Assembly: GCA_947457465.1 (NCBI GenBank)
Contig: CANGWB010000003.1
Span: 1 to 64,000, forward strand
DNA length: 64,000 bases
Direction of reading: 5' to 3'
Source: Chitinophagaceae bacterium
GTDB lineage: Bacteria > Bacteroidota > Bacteroidia > Chitinophagales > Chitinophagaceae
Shown: positions 10,201 through 19,568 of the stretch, in pieces
Layout: every line of letters begins with the position of its first letter
Position numbering within the stretch: the stretch's first letter is position 1
Made by a program: the position numbers and the translations under genes
Notes under the pieces: generated by a model
The model's input: only the letters and a program-made list of their open reading frames with translations
Database searches by the model: none
Told to the model about the DNA's origin: nothing

Positions 10201-13200
10201 CCCAGGTTTGGATTTCCTATGATCGCATATCGGCGACCGCTTGGCAAGGTTTCGCTATAGTATTGAGATGGAGATACACCCAGTTTGTTGCGACGGGTTT
10301 TCAAGTCGGTCAATTCGGCTAGATCGAAGTCAAGATTATTGTCAGCTGGCCAAATCCGCAAACTATCCCGCTCACCGAAAGGGGTGATCTTCAACGGGAT
10401 CTTCACTTCATAATAGTTTCCGGAAAAATCATTTCCGATACGAACCACAGCGTTGAGCTCACCGAACTGTATCGGCTGCGCTCCTTGCACATCCTCGGCA
10501 TGTATAAACATCGATAAGCGCGCATACTGTCGCATATCGATGTTCATCGTCTTGAAAATACCGCGCGACTCATACTGAGGCAATCCGCAGACCTGCATAC
10601 TCACCGATTGCTCATTTAGGAACAAGGCCACATTATTATTACTCAACTGTTGCTGCCGCTCAATACCGGGCGGAATGCGATAAACGATCGGCTGGCGTTG
10701 ATCATTCTCCTCCACATTCACCGCAAGTACATTCACGTTCACCGGGTCGGGTAGCGGCACCGGTACAAAGTTTCCGGTGGTATCGATATTGTTCCGGTAT
10801 TTACGCCACTGATTACGGACCAATTCCAATTTTCCGAAACGAAGCACGACTGAATCCTGAAAGCCGGACATGAACATCCGAATGAAACGGATCGACTTAA
10901 AATCCGGGATATTACCCACCTTACGCTGATACTGTTCAACGGGAATACGGAAAAGATACCAACGCTCGGTACGGGACTGACCATTGGCCAATGTTACGGT
11001 TGGGGTACGAACATCGGTGATGAAGTTTGATCCCACACTCATATTGGGAAGGATGTCCACTCGGTACTGGAAGTACTCCTCCACCTCATTCATGGTATTA
11101 TCTCGATTCAACTCTTCTGCATCCGGATATTGCGTAAAGGCATTGACGAATTGAGTGCTGCTGCTCGCCACGGGGGAATTCCCATGGGGATTGTTGATGT
11201 TCTTGTACCGTTGCAAAATTCCAGCTACGGGTGATTGATCGAAACTAACATCTCGATACGCCTTGAAATTATCCCCGGAAGGATCATTAAGCGCCTGCTG
11301 AAAAATTGAGGAACTTGATCCGAATGTGGTCTGCAATGAGTTGATGTACGATTGAAATTTCGTTTTCTCATTGTCATCGGTTAACCCGTCAAAGCCGACA
11401 TCCTGATACTGACGATCATCGGGGATGGTACTAAAGGCATTTGTAACCTGTAAGGGGATGGAAGGCACCTTACCCCAATTCGTGGAACTATCCACGCGCA
11501 CATTATTAGTAGGAGTAGGCAAGCCATTTTCATACTGACGTTTACCGTCCCGCAAAATATCCTCTGAAATATTTCCCAAGTTGAAGTAGAGCTGACCACC
11601 GAACGGATTTCCGGTGTTGGCCAAGTAGGGATCCTGCAACCAGAATTCGATGTACTCAATGTTGCCGGTCTCAAAATCAGTTTGATCGATGTTGCGCATC
11701 AACCCACCCCAGGACTGACGCGGATTCAGCAATCGTCCGTTTGCATCTACCCGCGTATTGCGATTCTCAAAATTATAGGGCCCGCGATCCTTTGGATAAT
11801 ACGCCAGGTCAAATGTGGTGAGCAAGCCCTCACCGAACTGGGTACTCCGACGAGGGAATATCTCTTTTTGCAACACCTGCCGCGTTTCAGGCCTTGACAA
11901 TTCATCCAAATTATTTTGCAGCGGGTTATTCGGATTTCGACGCTCCTGCAAGATGGGCTCAATGTTATACCAGGCAAGCTTAGCACGATTATATCCGGAG
12001 CCGAGGTCATTGTTCAAGGATGCCTCGGGGAACAATCCGTTGTTCTGCGGAATGGAGGCCAAGGTCCAGCTGATCAACGGGAAACGCAGATCGATGCCCG
12101 CACGAGATCCCTCAAAATCATCTAAGTAAACTTGTCCGGACCGATCACGTGATCCATCCGCAGTTGTTCCATCGATCTGACGAGCATGGCCGGGCTGCAA
12201 CACAGCCGCCTCTGCATAGGAGGTGATCGAAGAAGGTGCTTTGGTTGAATAGAAAGGAAGTTTATCCAGCAACTTGGTGAGTCGAGGCACCTCACTGTTG
12301 TAATCCAGATCAAACCCATACATCGTATTTCGGATCGGATCTTCCCCATAGAGTTGCTTGATAAAGAACGGACGCTCACCCAAGCGAACAACAGTACCCC
12401 CCAATGTCAATTTTTTACTCGCCAGATAATCGAGGCGTAACCCTAAGAAGTTACGTTGCTGAAATCCAAAGGCTTGATTGTTTTCGTAATTGATGTTGAC
12501 AGGTACACCTGAACTGATGATCGATTGGTTGATGATCCGCAACGTACCCAGGTCATAGTTGATCTCATAGTCAACATTTTCAACCAGGACTTGTCCGCCA
12601 GCGGTAACAGACACCGACCCTCTCGGGATATTGAAACCCAATTGATATTCGGCCGTACCACCTGCACCACCGGGTGGACCCGCCATACCCCCACCACCGC
12701 CTCCAAAACCGGAGGACTTAGATCTACCCACGATCTTGAATCGATTCAAGTTGGCATAGGTCTGTGCAATGGCCTTGATCGTATCGTATAGTGGATAATA
12801 CAAATATTTATCCCGCACGGTGGCGTTGGGATATACATATTCCAAATCTCTTCCAAAAGGCTCCAACACCGGAAAAATGACTCGGCTTTGCTGCGAGATC
12901 ACGGTATATCCCTCCAGGAAATCAAAGACGCCGTCGGGCTGAGGATCGTTCTGGTTGTTCAAACGATCCAAATTCACCAGCGAAATGATAGGCTGCCCTT
13001 TATACGGGTCAACAACATCTGCTGGAGGTAGGTATCTTTTCTCGCCGAAGCTGGGTTCTTCGTAAAGCAGATCGAGTGTGAAGTCCTGTCGTTCGAGCTG
13101 ACCGAATCCGACTGAATACACATTCTTCATCATCAGTTTCCAAATGGGAAGATTGGTCCGCTGCGAAGTCGCCTTCAACAATTTCAGGAAGAGAATGCGT

Positions 13201-14651
13201 TGTGAGTTGCCGGTCGTATCGGGCGGTACATCCTGCGAAAATTCACCCACTTGAAAAACGCGTCCGTTGTACGTGTATTGGAAGGCAACGCCCAACACCT
13301 CATCGGGTTGGAGCGGTTGATTCAGGGAGAGGAAGCCGATCTGCTTGTTGAAAAAATAGTCGGTGGGTTGAAGTTTACGGGCGAATGTTTTCTCAAAGTC
13401 CTGCACCGGTGAAAGACCCAGATTACTGAGTTCATTTTGGGTCAGAGATGAATTCCGGTAGTTCGGATTGGAGGTGAGAATGCGGTAGAGATTATTTGCA
13501 TCGTTTCTGGGAAGATTATCGCCAACACCGGCCAGCAACGGACTATACGGATTCCGTTCGCCCAGATCCATAAAGGCGGCAACATCCCTTGTATCGGTCG
13601 TGCTTCCATTGCGATTCGTCACCCAGACTTCAACTCGTAGGATCTGTACACGTGAATTCACAATAGGCAGCTGCTTCATGGCTGTATTGTAATTCTGCTG
13701 GAAGTATTCAGCCAGTAAAAAGTGTCTATTCTCATCGTACTCATCGGCCTTCAGCGAAAATCGCTGCGCCGTAGTACCACCTTGCAATCCCATGGTTTGT
13801 CGCTGCGATTGCTGATTCGCCAAAACCGTGGTAACGAAAAGCTTTCCGAACTGCAATTGTGTTTTAACGCCGAATAAAGATTGGGCGCCGGGGATCAATG
13901 TTCCTTTGGATGCGAAAGATGTATTTCCCGCCTGAAACTGTCGGATGATATCATCATCTTTTCCCTTGAAGTCCAGCTTGAGCTGATTCTCGAAATTGAA
14001 ATTGGCGAGTGTGTTGTAGTTGATCGGCAATTTGAGTTTCTCTCCGATCTGTGCATCCATCTGCAACTGGGAGTTCATGTTGAAATCAAATCCCCCGTTA
14101 CGTCTTGCCCGTTCAGGCAAGGTGGGGTTGCCGATGTTCTGCCCTTGATACCCGGCCAGAAAATCAACGTAACCGGAAGGTTTGATATCGATCTTCACTT
14201 TGCCATCCGGACCGGTTCCCATGATGCGATTGAACCAGTCGTTCGAAACCCGAAATTTAGGTTTGTCGATCTTCCGATTCATGCTGAAAAGTAGATCGGC
14301 TCGTTTACGGAAATAATCCGATTCGTCTTTTCGACCCTGCCATTGACGAAACTCTTCTGGGGAGAATGCAGCAGACGGACGGTATAAACGATCACCAACC
14401 GTTTCTCTCAGGATATACTCCCCGCTGCGCGGATCGTACTCGATCCGTTTGCGTAAGAAACCGGTATCTCTGAAATCGAACGCATGTGAGCGACGAGCGC
14501 CGATGAGATCACCGTACCGATCATACAATGGATAACGAAGCGTATCGCGTTTGCGACTGGAATCCGGACGTGCCTGCGCCGATGCCTCAACGACAAAGAG
14601 CAGCGGAATAAGAATTCCCAAAGAAAAAATATGTGCAGTCCGAAACTTCAA
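7269..14651 (-). CDS. sprA: SprA, outer-membrane translocon of the type IX secretion system
   Basis: SprA forms the giant outer-membrane beta-barrel through which T9SS cargo, including gliding adhesins, reaches the surface. The protein is 2460 residues, the size expected for SprA (about 2400). The signal peptide lies at 1-26 (MKFRTAHIFSLGILIPLLF, cleavage after ASA). The long body is rich in alternating aromatic/polar beta-strand sequence and ends in a strand-like VQVRISLAQ. Two low-complexity glycine-rich segments stand out, near residue 645 (FGGGGGGMAGPPGGAGG) and near 1900 (Gly/Lys/Ser-rich), probably surface loops or linkers. The start codon is TTG at 14651; no ATG fits before the signal peptide. 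It follows ruvA by 25 bp on the same strand, an arrangement I recall from other Bacteroidota. PorD and several T9SS cargo proteins are encoded in the same window. Confidence 0.95.
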   Translation of the reverse strand: MKFRTAHIFSLGILIPLLFVVEASAQARPDSSRKRDTLRYPLYDRYGDLIGARRSHAFDFRDTGFLRKRIEYDPRSGEYILRETVGDRLYRPSAAFSPEEFRQWQGRKDESDYFRKRADLLFSMNRKIDKPKFRVSNDWFNRIMGTGPDGKVKIDIKPSGYVDFLAGYQGQNIGNPTLPERARRNGGFDFNMNSQLQMDAQIGEKLKLPINYNTLANFNFENQLKLDFKGKDDDIIRQFQAGNTSFASKGTLIPGAQSLFGVKTQLQFGKLFVTTVLANQQSQRQTMGLQGGTTAQRFSLKADEYDENRHFLLAEYFQQNYNTAMKQLPIVNSRVQILRVEVWVTNRNGSTTDTRDVAAFMDLGERNPYSPLLAGVGDNLPRNDANNLYRILTSNPNYRNSSLTQNELSNLGLSPVQDFEKTFARKLQPTDYFFNKQIGFLSLNQPLQPDEVLGVAFQYTYNGRVFQVGEFSQDVPPDTTGNSQRILFLKLLKATSQRTNLPIWKLMMKNVYSVGFGQLERQDFTLDLLYEEPSFGEKRYLPPADVVDPYKGQPIISLVNLDRLNNQNDPQPDGVFDFLEGYTVISQQSRVIFPVLEPFGRDLEYVYPNATVRDKYLYYPLYDTIKAIAQTYANLNRFKIVGRSKSSGFGGGGGGMAGPPGGAGGTAEYQLGFNIPRGSVSVTAGGQVLVENVDYEINYDLGTLRIINQSIISSGVPVNINYENNQAFGFQQRNFLGLRLDYLASKKLTLGGTVVRLGERPFFIKQLYGEDPIRNTMYGFDLDYNSEVPRLTKLLDKLPFYSTKAPSSITSYAEAAVLQPGHARQIDGTTADGSRDRSGQVYLDDFEGSRAGIDLRFPLISWTLASIPQNNGLFPEASLNNDLGSGYNRAKLAWYNIEPILQERRNPNNPLQNNLDELSRPETRQVLQKEIFPRRSTQFGEGLLTTFDLAYYPKDRGPYNFENRNTRVDANGRLLNPRQSWGGLMRNIDQTDFETGNIEYIEFWLQDPYLANTGNPFGGQLYFNLGNISEDILRDGKRQYENGLPTPTNNVRVDSSTNWGKVPSIPLQVTNAFSTIPDDRQYQDVGFDGLTDDNEKTKFQSYINSLQTTFGSSSSIFQQALNDPSGDNFKAYRDVSFDQSPVAGILQRYKNINNPHGNSPVASSSTQFVNAFTQYPDAEELNRDNTMNEVEEYFQYRVDILPNMSVGSNFITDVRTPTVTLANGQSRTERWYLFRIPVEQYQRKVGNIPDFKSIRFIRMFMSGFQDSVVLRFGKLELVRNQWRKYRNNIDTTGNFVPVPLPDPVNVNVLAVNVEENDQRQPIVYRIPPGIERQQQLSNNNVALFLNEQSVSMQVCGLPQYESRGIFKTMNIDMRQYARLSMFIHAEDVQGAQPIQFGELNAVVRIGNDFSGNYYEVKIPLKITPFGERDSLRIWPADNNLDFDLAELTDLKTRRNKLGVSPSQYYSETLPSGRRYAIIGNPNLGEVRGMLLGVENTTQEAMCTEVWFNELRLQQLDERGGWSALARTDIRLADLGTLSLSGTARSRGFGTLEQRVNERSREDVYTVDASLNLELGKLLPKKLGIQLPMYAAISHRSSTPEYDPYDLDLVLKQKLRLADAEKRDSIRNDAQDVTTIKTLNFTNVKKIKTDGKKPKVWSLSNFDLNYSYIQTMSHNPLIERDEMRRTRGALGYSYAPQVQPVEPFRKLIKSNSPWLALLKEFNFNYAPSQMSFRADVFRQFGATRPRNVGGGPYRVPETYNKYFTFDRYYIMQWNLTRSISIDFNATNNARIDEPAGRIDTDAKKDSVRSNLFKGGRNTNYAQDVTVNYNVPTNKIPLLSWTSVRASYNTKYNWLTASLLAKPQGNTLSNTQTRTLNGELKFEDLYNKSRFLRAVYAGGASQGQSGGEGSLGGGGKGDKSSGGGKKNKERTESGTGQPQPNAEMTPGTDGPKYRYDTIRNKKGKIVRIKKRKIKKPRIPNSMKPLPEVGGLPRFIAQLATSVKRVGIQYTEDFGTTLPGYMDSTILMGSNIRSGQPGFGYIFGYQPDTSWINRFGAKGLLSRDSLVSAMIQQRYNQRLNLTAQVTPFRDFNIDLNLDKTFDKQYSELYKDTTGSSGLARLNPYAMGSFNVSYISFQTLFDPFDPNQVSQTFKKFEANRRLISGKLATSNPYQSGVDADGYAKGYGRYAQDVVIPAFIAAYTDKDPLSIKSVRNSNPGIRSNPFSSILPLPNWKVTYNGLTRIAGLDKIFTNFSIRHGYRSSLSMNSFNTALLFADPLRVGYPSFRDTLTGNFVPYFLVPNITIQEAFEPLIELDMTFTNQVSTRFEWRKSRQLSLSLIDYQLAENQSTEYTFAFNWRKKGLPFFQNLKIGKNGMKLDNDVTIRMDFSLRDDATSNSKLDQGTSFGTGGQRVIRLAPSIDYVLNNRVNLKLYFEQNRNIPKISSSFPITNTRGGVQVRISLAQ

Positions 14652-14676
14652 AACTCAGTCAGTTGGTTGAACCACC

Positions 14677-15258
14677 TTATACCCCGCGGAGGGCTTTTTT
14701 GATCAGCGACTCCACCGTTATATCGGGCTCGGCCTGGCGTACCTTTTCGATCGCTTGCGAAGCAGTACTTCTGGGGATACCCAATGCGGTCAACGCCTCT
14801 AACGCATCCTGATGCAAAGTATTGTGAATCAGGGGCGAAATATTTACTTCCGGGGCCCCTTTTCCGAGCTTATCCTTCAGTTCAAGCACCAGGCGTTCGG
14901 CTGTCTTTTTGCCGATCCCTTTCACCTTTTCCAAACTTCTCACGTCACCCTGTACAATGCAACGTGCCAGATCGGCGGGGGGCATGTAGGAGAGCATCAT
15001 TCGGGCGGTAGCGGCACCGATCCCGGACACCCCGATCAAATTTGTAAACATCTCTTTTTCAGCAGGTTCCGAAAAACCATAGAGAATATGGGCGTCTTCT
15101 CTGACAACCAGATGTGTATGTAAAAGCCCCTCCGACCGCCCCTGTATGGCGCCATAGGTATGGAGGCTTATATGTACCTCATAACCAACGCCGGAGACGT
15201 CGATTATAACCCGAGTGGGACTGATTTCATGAAATTGACCCAGTAAAAATGCGAACAT
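14677..15258 (-). CDS. ruvA: Holliday junction branch migration protein RuvA
   Basis: RuvA tetramers bind Holliday junctions and load the RuvB motor. From the ATG at 15258 the protein has 193 residues and begins MFAFLLGQFHEISPTRVIID, matching the usual N-terminal OB domain; an upstream GTG-type start at 15279 would add seven residues not seen in the family. Two helix-hairpin-helix motifs are visible, LIGVSGIGAATARMML (about 72-87) and VKGIGKKTAERLVLEL (about 107-122), followed by an acidic/flexible linker and the C-terminal RuvB-contact domain (about 145-193, EALTALGIPRSTASQAIE). ruvB and ruvC are not in the window. It is the gene immediately upstream of sprA. Confidence 0.95.
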   Translation of the reverse strand: MFAFLLGQFHEISPTRVIIDVSGVGYEVHISLHTYGAIQGRSEGLLHTHLVVREDAHILYGFSEPAEKEMFTNLIGVSGIGAATARMMLSYMPPADLARCIVQGDVRSLEKVKGIGKKTAERLVLELKDKLGKGAPEVNISPLIHNTLHQDALEALTALGIPRSTASQAIEKVRQAEPDITVESLIKKALRGV

Positions 15259-15361
15259 ACCCGCAATATACCCCGCCACCCCGATTCAGCAATGATTGAA
15301 CGTCAGTTAGTTGAATGAAGGAATGCAGGAGATCCAAAAGCCGACTCCCCTCCCATTTCCC

Positions 15362-15369
15362 TATTTTTG
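15362..15369 (+). promoter_or_regulatory. Bacteroidota -7 element upstream of fabH
   Basis: TATTTTTG fits the TAnnTTTG consensus of the Bacteroidota primary sigma factor and ends 18 nt before the fabH ATG. No matching TTG/TTTG -33 element is seen at the usual 17-23 nt spacing, so support comes from the -7 box and its position only. Confidence 0.5.
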
Positions 15370-15387
15370 TCCGGTTCAAAAAATCCT

Positions 15388-16386
15388 ATGTCGCAACGCA
15401 TCAACGCCGCCATCACTGCCATCGGAGCTTACGTTCCGGAAGACAAACTTACCAATGCCGATCTGGAAAAAATAGTTGACACTAATGATGAATGGATCCG
15501 TTCGCGGACTGGTATTGAAGAGCGTCGAATACTTAAAGGTGAAGGGAAAGGCATATCTGAGATGGCTGCACCAGCCGTAAAACAGCTTTGCGAAAAAAGA
15601 GGGATTGACCCCAAAGAGATCGACTGCCTGATCGTGGCTACCGTAACGCCCGACATGGTATTCCCGGCAACTGCCAATATTGTTTGCGACAAGATCGGTG
15701 CCACCAATGCCTACGGATTCGATTTATCAGCAGCCTGCTCCGGTTTTCTGTTCGCCCTGAGTCAAGGAGCCGCCCTCATTGAAACAGGTCGATATAAAAA
15801 AGTCGTCGTCTGCGGAGCAGATAAAATGAGTGCGATCGTTGACTACACCGACCGCACCACCTGCATTCTCTTCGGCGATGCGGCTGCGGCGGTCTTGCTT
15901 GAACCCAATACAGACGGATATGGTTTACAAGACAGCATCTTACGGGCCGATGGCAGCGGAGCTAATTTCCTTCGCATGAAAGCGGGAGGATCTAAGTACC
16001 CGGCCAGTATCGAGACAGTGATGGCAAAAGAACATTTTGCTTACCAAGAAGGGCAGACCGTTTTCAAGTTTGCCGTCAAGGGCATGGCTGACGTGAGCGC
16101 CGAGTTAATGGAAAAAAATAATTTATCCGCCGATGACATCGCTTGGCTTGTACCTCATCAGGCGAACCTTCGCATCATTGACGCAACAGCTAATCGCATG
16201 GGACTCTCCCGCGATAAGGTCATGATCAACATCCAGAAATACGGAAATACAACGGCTGCTACCATTCCGCTCTGCTTGTGGGAATGGGAAAAACAATTGC
16301 ACAAAGGCGACAACATCATACTCGCTGCATTCGGAGGCGGTTTTACCTGGGGAGCCACCTGGGTGAAATGGGCCTATAACTCCTAA
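15388..16386 (+). CDS. fabH: Beta-ketoacyl-ACP synthase III
   Basis: Condenses acyl-CoA with malonyl-ACP to start fatty acid synthesis. 332 residues from the ATG at 15388; an in-frame TTG at 15367 lies inside the -7 element and was rejected. The Cys-His-Asn triad is complete: Cys117 in SAACSGFLF, His257 in VPHQANLRI and Asn287 in [10 protein letters not shown]. The N-terminal [18 protein letters not shown] signature is typical. It heads a compact + strand group with a trans-sulfuration enzyme (11 bp gap) and a GNAT. fabD, which makes its malonyl-ACP substrate, lies 1.7 kb away on the opposite strand. Confidence 0.96.
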   Translation: MSQRINAAITAIGAYVPEDKLTNADLEKIVDTNDEWIRSRTGIEERRILKGEGKGISEMAAPAVKQLCEKRGIDPKEIDCLIVATVTPDMVFPATANIVCDKIGATNAYGFDLSAACSGFLFALSQGAALIETGRYKKVVVCGADKMSAIVDYTDRTTCILFGDAAAAVLLEPNTDGYGLQDSILRADGSGANFLRMKAGGSKYPASIETVMAKEHFAYQEGQTVFKFAVKGMADVSAELMEKNNLSADDIAWLVPHQANLRIIDATANRMGLSRDKVMINIQKYGNTTAATIPLCLWEWEKQLHKGDNIILAAFGGGFTWGATWVKWAYNS

Positions 16387-16397
16387 ACAATTGCCAT

Positions 16398-17609
16398 ATG
16401 GGAACCAAGCTTCCACTTACCGGTTGGAGTTCCGTCGCAATTCACGGCGGACATTCAGCTGAACCACGTCACGCGCACCTCACCCCCATCTACGCCAGCA
16501 GTACCTACGTCTTCGACTCAGCCGAACAAGGCATGGATCGATTCACTGGCAAAGAGCCCAGTTATATCTACGGACGATTCGGCAACCCGACGATAACAGA
16601 AGCAGAGGAAAAGATTGCCGCCCTGGAAACATTCGGACTGAACATTCCCGCGAAAGCGATCTTACATGCCTCCGGCATGGGTGCATTGGCAACTTTGTTT
16701 CTAGCCAACCTCAAAGCCGGTGAAAAGATCCTGACACATTTTTCATTGTATGGCGGAACAGAGGAGCTGATCCACCGGGTATTGAAAGACCTGAACATCG
16801 AAGCCGTGATCACGGATCTGCATGACCTCGCGCAAGCAGAGACGCATTTGAAAAACGATCCCGCAATTCGAATGGTGTACCTCGAAACACCGGCCAATCC
16901 CACACTACAGTGCGTCGATCTGGAAGCACTCATTTCACTCGCCAAGCAATACGGAAAGAAAGTCGCATGCGACAATACATTCGCTACCCCTTACTTACAG
17001 CAACCTTTCGCCTATGGCGCAGATTTCATCATGCATTCAACCACTAAGTTCCTGAACGGACACGGTACCGCGATCGGTGGTGTGCTCATCGGAACCGACA
17101 TCGAATTCATGAAAACCATCGCTACCAAAAAACATCGATTACTCGGAGCCAACTCAAACGGCTTCGATGCATTCATGCTCGTACAAGGCATGAAAACATT
17201 GGAGGTGCGAATGGAACGTCATTGCCACAATGCCATGGAGGTAGCCCATTTTCTAGATACGCATCCGGCGATCGCGAAAGTGAATTATACCGGACTCCCA
17301 CAACATCCTGATCATGCCATCGCCAACAAACAGATGCGCCACCCGGGAGCCATGATGAGCTTTGAGCTGAAGAAAGGATTAGAAGGTGGTATGGCCTTCA
17401 TGAACCGCTTGCAAATGTGTGTCCGCGCCGTTTCGCTCGGCACGTGCGACACCTTGTTAAGCCATCCCGCCTCCACCACACATTTCGGCGTAAGCAAAGA
17501 AGAAAGAGAAAAATACGGGATCACAGACGGACTCATCCGGATGAGCGTGGGCATGGAAAGCATACAGGATATTCTACACGATCTCGATCAAGCGCTCTCC
17601 ACTCAATAA
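16398..17609 (+). CDS. PLP-dependent trans-sulfuration enzyme (Cys/Met metabolism family)
   Basis: Fold-type I PLP enzyme of the cystathionine gamma-synthase/gamma-lyase/methionine gamma-lyase family, 403 residues. Seen directly: SSVAIHGGH near the N terminus, YGRFGNPT (the YSRxxNPT phosphate-binding segment with Gly in place of Ser), the SGMGA loop, DNTFATPYLQQP, and the PLP-binding Lys217 in HSTTKFLNGHG. Substrate cannot be fixed from sequence: gamma-lyase, O-acyl-homoserine sulfhydrylase and methionine gamma-lyase are all possible. The methionine-gamma-lyase active-site cysteine context is not evident. It follows fabH by 11 bp and precedes the GNAT gene by 6 bp, so the three are probably one transcript. 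Confidence 0.88.
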   Translation: MGTKLPLTGWSSVAIHGGHSAEPRHAHLTPIYASSTYVFDSAEQGMDRFTGKEPSYIYGRFGNPTITEAEEKIAALETFGLNIPAKAILHASGMGALATLFLANLKAGEKILTHFSLYGGTEELIHRVLKDLNIEAVITDLHDLAQAETHLKNDPAIRMVYLETPANPTLQCVDLEALISLAKQYGKKVACDNTFATPYLQQPFAYGADFIMHSTTKFLNGHGTAIGGVLIGTDIEFMKTIATKKHRLLGANSNGFDAFMLVQGMKTLEVRMERHCHNAMEVAHFLDTHPAIAKVNYTGLPQHPDHAIANKQMRHPGAMMSFELKKGLEGGMAFMNRLQMCVRAVSLGTCDTLLSHPASTTHFGVSKEEREKYGITDGLIRMSVGMESIQDILHDLDQALSTQ

Positions 17610-17615
17610 TTATTC

Positions 17616-18059
17616 ATGCAGATACGAAGAGCCCTTGAAACCGACTGTCCGCGTTTGCTTGAACTGATCAACGAATTGGCGATCTATGAACGAGCCCCCC
17701 AAGAAGTGACCGTATCATTGGAACATTTTGCTGAAAGCGGCTTCGGCAACACACCTGTTTGGTGGGCATTCGTTGCAGAAGAAGAGGGATTCATACACGG
17801 ATTCGCACTCTACTACATCCGGTATTCAACCTGGAAAGGTCAATGCATGTACCTCGAAGACATCATCGTAACCGAACAGAGCCGCGGAAGGGGGATCGGG
17901 AAATTACTGTTCGATCAACTCATGGAGGAGGCTAAAGCGAAAGAATACAAACGGATCGTTTGGCAGGTGCTGGAATGGAACGAACCCGCCATCAACTTCT
18001 ACAAGAAGTATCAAGCCAATATGGATCCGGAGTGGTGGAACGGGTCGATCGATCTCTAG
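17616..18059 (+). CDS. GNAT N-acetyltransferase, diamine acetyltransferase-like
   Basis: 147 residues, a single GNAT domain. The acetyl-CoA-binding motif A is visible as EDIIVTEQSRGRGIGKLLF (about residues 82-100), and the C-terminal VLEWNEPAINFYKKY (about 118-132) is typical. The YLEDIIV, WQVLEWN and aromatic N-terminal RAPQEV segments resemble the spermidine/spermine acetyltransferase (SAT1-like) subgroup, so an amine or polyamine substrate is plausible but unproven. It is the last gene of the fabH group, 6 bp after the trans-sulfuration enzyme, and its stop is one base from that of the convergent fabD. Confidence 0.85.
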   Translation: MQIRRALETDCPRLLELINELAIYERAPQEVTVSLEHFAESGFGNTPVWWAFVAEEEGFIHGFALYYIRYSTWKGQCMYLEDIIVTEQSRGRGIGKLLFDQLMEEAKAKEYKRIVWQVLEWNEPAINFYKKYQANMDPEWWNGSIDL

Positions 18060-18060
18060 A

Positions 18061-18939
18061 TCAACTCACGCCTTCCACCTGCATTTCTTTATTGATCTTC
18101 TGCACCAAACCCTGCAATACTTTTCCTGGGCCTACTTCCGTAAATCGGGTGGCACCGTCAGCAATCATAGCTTGTACAGATTGTGTCCATTTTACCGGAC
18201 CAGTCAACTGACGGATCAGGTTTTGCTTGATCTCTGCCGGATCCATCACCGCCTTGGCAACAATATTTTGATATACCGCACAGGTGGGTGAATAAAAAGT
18301 CGCTTTTTCTATCGCACCGATCAACTCCTCTTCAGCCACTTTCATCAAGGGCGAATGAAACGCTCCGCCAACCGGCAACAACAGCGCTCGCTTAGCACCC
18401 GCTTCTTTCATCGCGGCACATGCCTTCTCAACACCAGCCTGAGAACCACTGATCACAAGCTGACCGGGACAATTATAATTCGCCGCCACTACGATATCAT
18501 CAACCGAAGCACATACTTCTTCCACTTTTTCATCCAACAAGCCCAACACAGCTGCCATTGTTCCAGGCTCCTGATCACAAGCACGCTGCATTGCACGGGC
18601 GCGGGCAGATACCAGATTCAACCCTTCTTCAAAGCTGAGTACCCCATTTGCTACCAGTGCGGTGAACTCTCCCAGCGAATGGCCGGCCACCATATCCGGT
18701 TTAGCCCCATCAATGGAGCGAAAGGCAATGATCGAATGCAGAAAAATGGCAGGCTGCGTTACATTGGTCTGCTTCAATTGCTCTTCGGTGCCATCGAACA
18801 TGATATCCGAGATGCGAAAACCAAGTATTTCATTGGCTTGTTCTACGATCTTATTGGCAAATGCACTATTGGTGTAATGATCTTTGGCCATTCCGGGGAA
18901 CTGTGAACCCTGCCCGGGGAAAACAAATGCGTGCTTCAT
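18061..18939 (-). CDS. fabD: Malonyl-CoA:ACP transacylase
   Basis: Moves malonyl from CoA to acyl carrier protein for fatty acid elongation. 292 residues, normal length. Seen: FPGQGSQFPGM near the N terminus (residues 7-17), the nucleophile elbow GHSLGEF with the catalytic Ser at about 88, the QRACDQEPGTMAAV helix, and FHSPLM containing the catalytic His at about 195. The C terminus VGPGKVLQGLVQKI is typical. It is the last gene of a four-gene minus-strand cluster (PTPS-B, PTPS-A, folE, fabD), 21 bp after folE; the functional mix suggests convenience rather than a pathway link. Confidence 0.96.
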   Translation of the reverse strand: MKHAFVFPGQGSQFPGMAKDHYTNSAFANKIVEQANEILGFRISDIMFDGTEEQLKQTNVTQPAIFLHSIIAFRSIDGAKPDMVAGHSLGEFTALVANGVLSFEEGLNLVSARARAMQRACDQEPGTMAAVLGLLDEKVEEVCASVDDIVVAANYNCPGQLVISGSQAGVEKACAAMKEAGAKRALLLPVGGAFHSPLMKVAEEELIGAIEKATFYSPTCAVYQNIVAKAVMDPAEIKQNLIRQLTGPVKWTQSVQAMIADGATRFTEVGPGKVLQGLVQKINKEMQVEGVS

Positions 18940-18960
18940 ATTTTATTCGTCGTGCGTTGA

Positions 18961-19557
18961 TTAACTAAGTTTAGATGAAATAAGTTTAAGAAACTCACTA
19001 CGGGTGGAGTTCTTCTGGAACTCACCATCGAATGCGGAGGTGGTAGTGGTAGAATTTTGCTTTTGAACACCCCGCATCATCATGCACAGATGTTTTGCTT
19101 CTACCACAACGGCAACCCCCAGGGGATTCAAGGTATCTCTGATCGCATCACGGATCTGCATAGTCAGGCGCTCCTGAACCTGCATCCGTCTAGAATACAC
19201 ATCCACCACGCGAGCGATCTTGCTTAAGCCGGTGATCCATCCATTGGGGATATAGGCAACGTGAGCCTTGCCGAAAAAGGGCAACATGTGATGTTCGCAC
19301 ATGCTGTACACTTCAATGTCTTTAACGACGATCATCTCGCTTACATCTTCATGAAATTTGGCGGAGTTCAGGATATCGTGCGCACTCAATTGATACCCTT
19401 GGGTCATGTACTGCATGGCTTTTGCAACACGTTCCGGGGTTTTTATCAGCCCCTCGCGCTCCGGATCCTCCCCTAGCTGTGCAATAGCGTCCTTGTAACT
19501 TTTGATCAGCGAACTAGTGCACTGCTCATCGTATTGTTCAATTTTTTTATAAGCCAT
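18961..19557 (-). CDS. folE: GTP cyclohydrolase I
   Basis: Converts GTP to 7,8-dihydroneopterin triphosphate, the entry to folate, biopterin and queuosine precursors. 198 residues. The zinc ligands are present: Cys and His in [12 protein letters not shown] and the second Cys in [10 protein letters not shown]; the [23 protein letters not shown] helix (about 117-139) is diagnostic of type I. It lies 11 bp after the first of two pterin synthase paralogues, giving a chain from GTP through dihydroneopterin triphosphate to a 6-substituted tetrahydropterin in one operon. The start ATG at 19557 gives [12 protein letters not shown], compatible with family N termini. Confidence 0.96.
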   Translation of the reverse strand: MAYKKIEQYDEQCTSSLIKSYKDAIAQLGEDPEREGLIKTPERVAKAMQYMTQGYQLSAHDILNSAKFHEDVSEMIVVKDIEVYSMCEHHMLPFFGKAHVAYIPNGWITGLSKIARVVDVYSRRMQVQERLTMQIRDAIRDTLNPLGVAVVVEAKHLCMMMRGVQKQNSTTTTSAFDGEFQKNSTRSEFLKLISSKLS

Positions 19558-19568
19558 GGTCAGATGTT

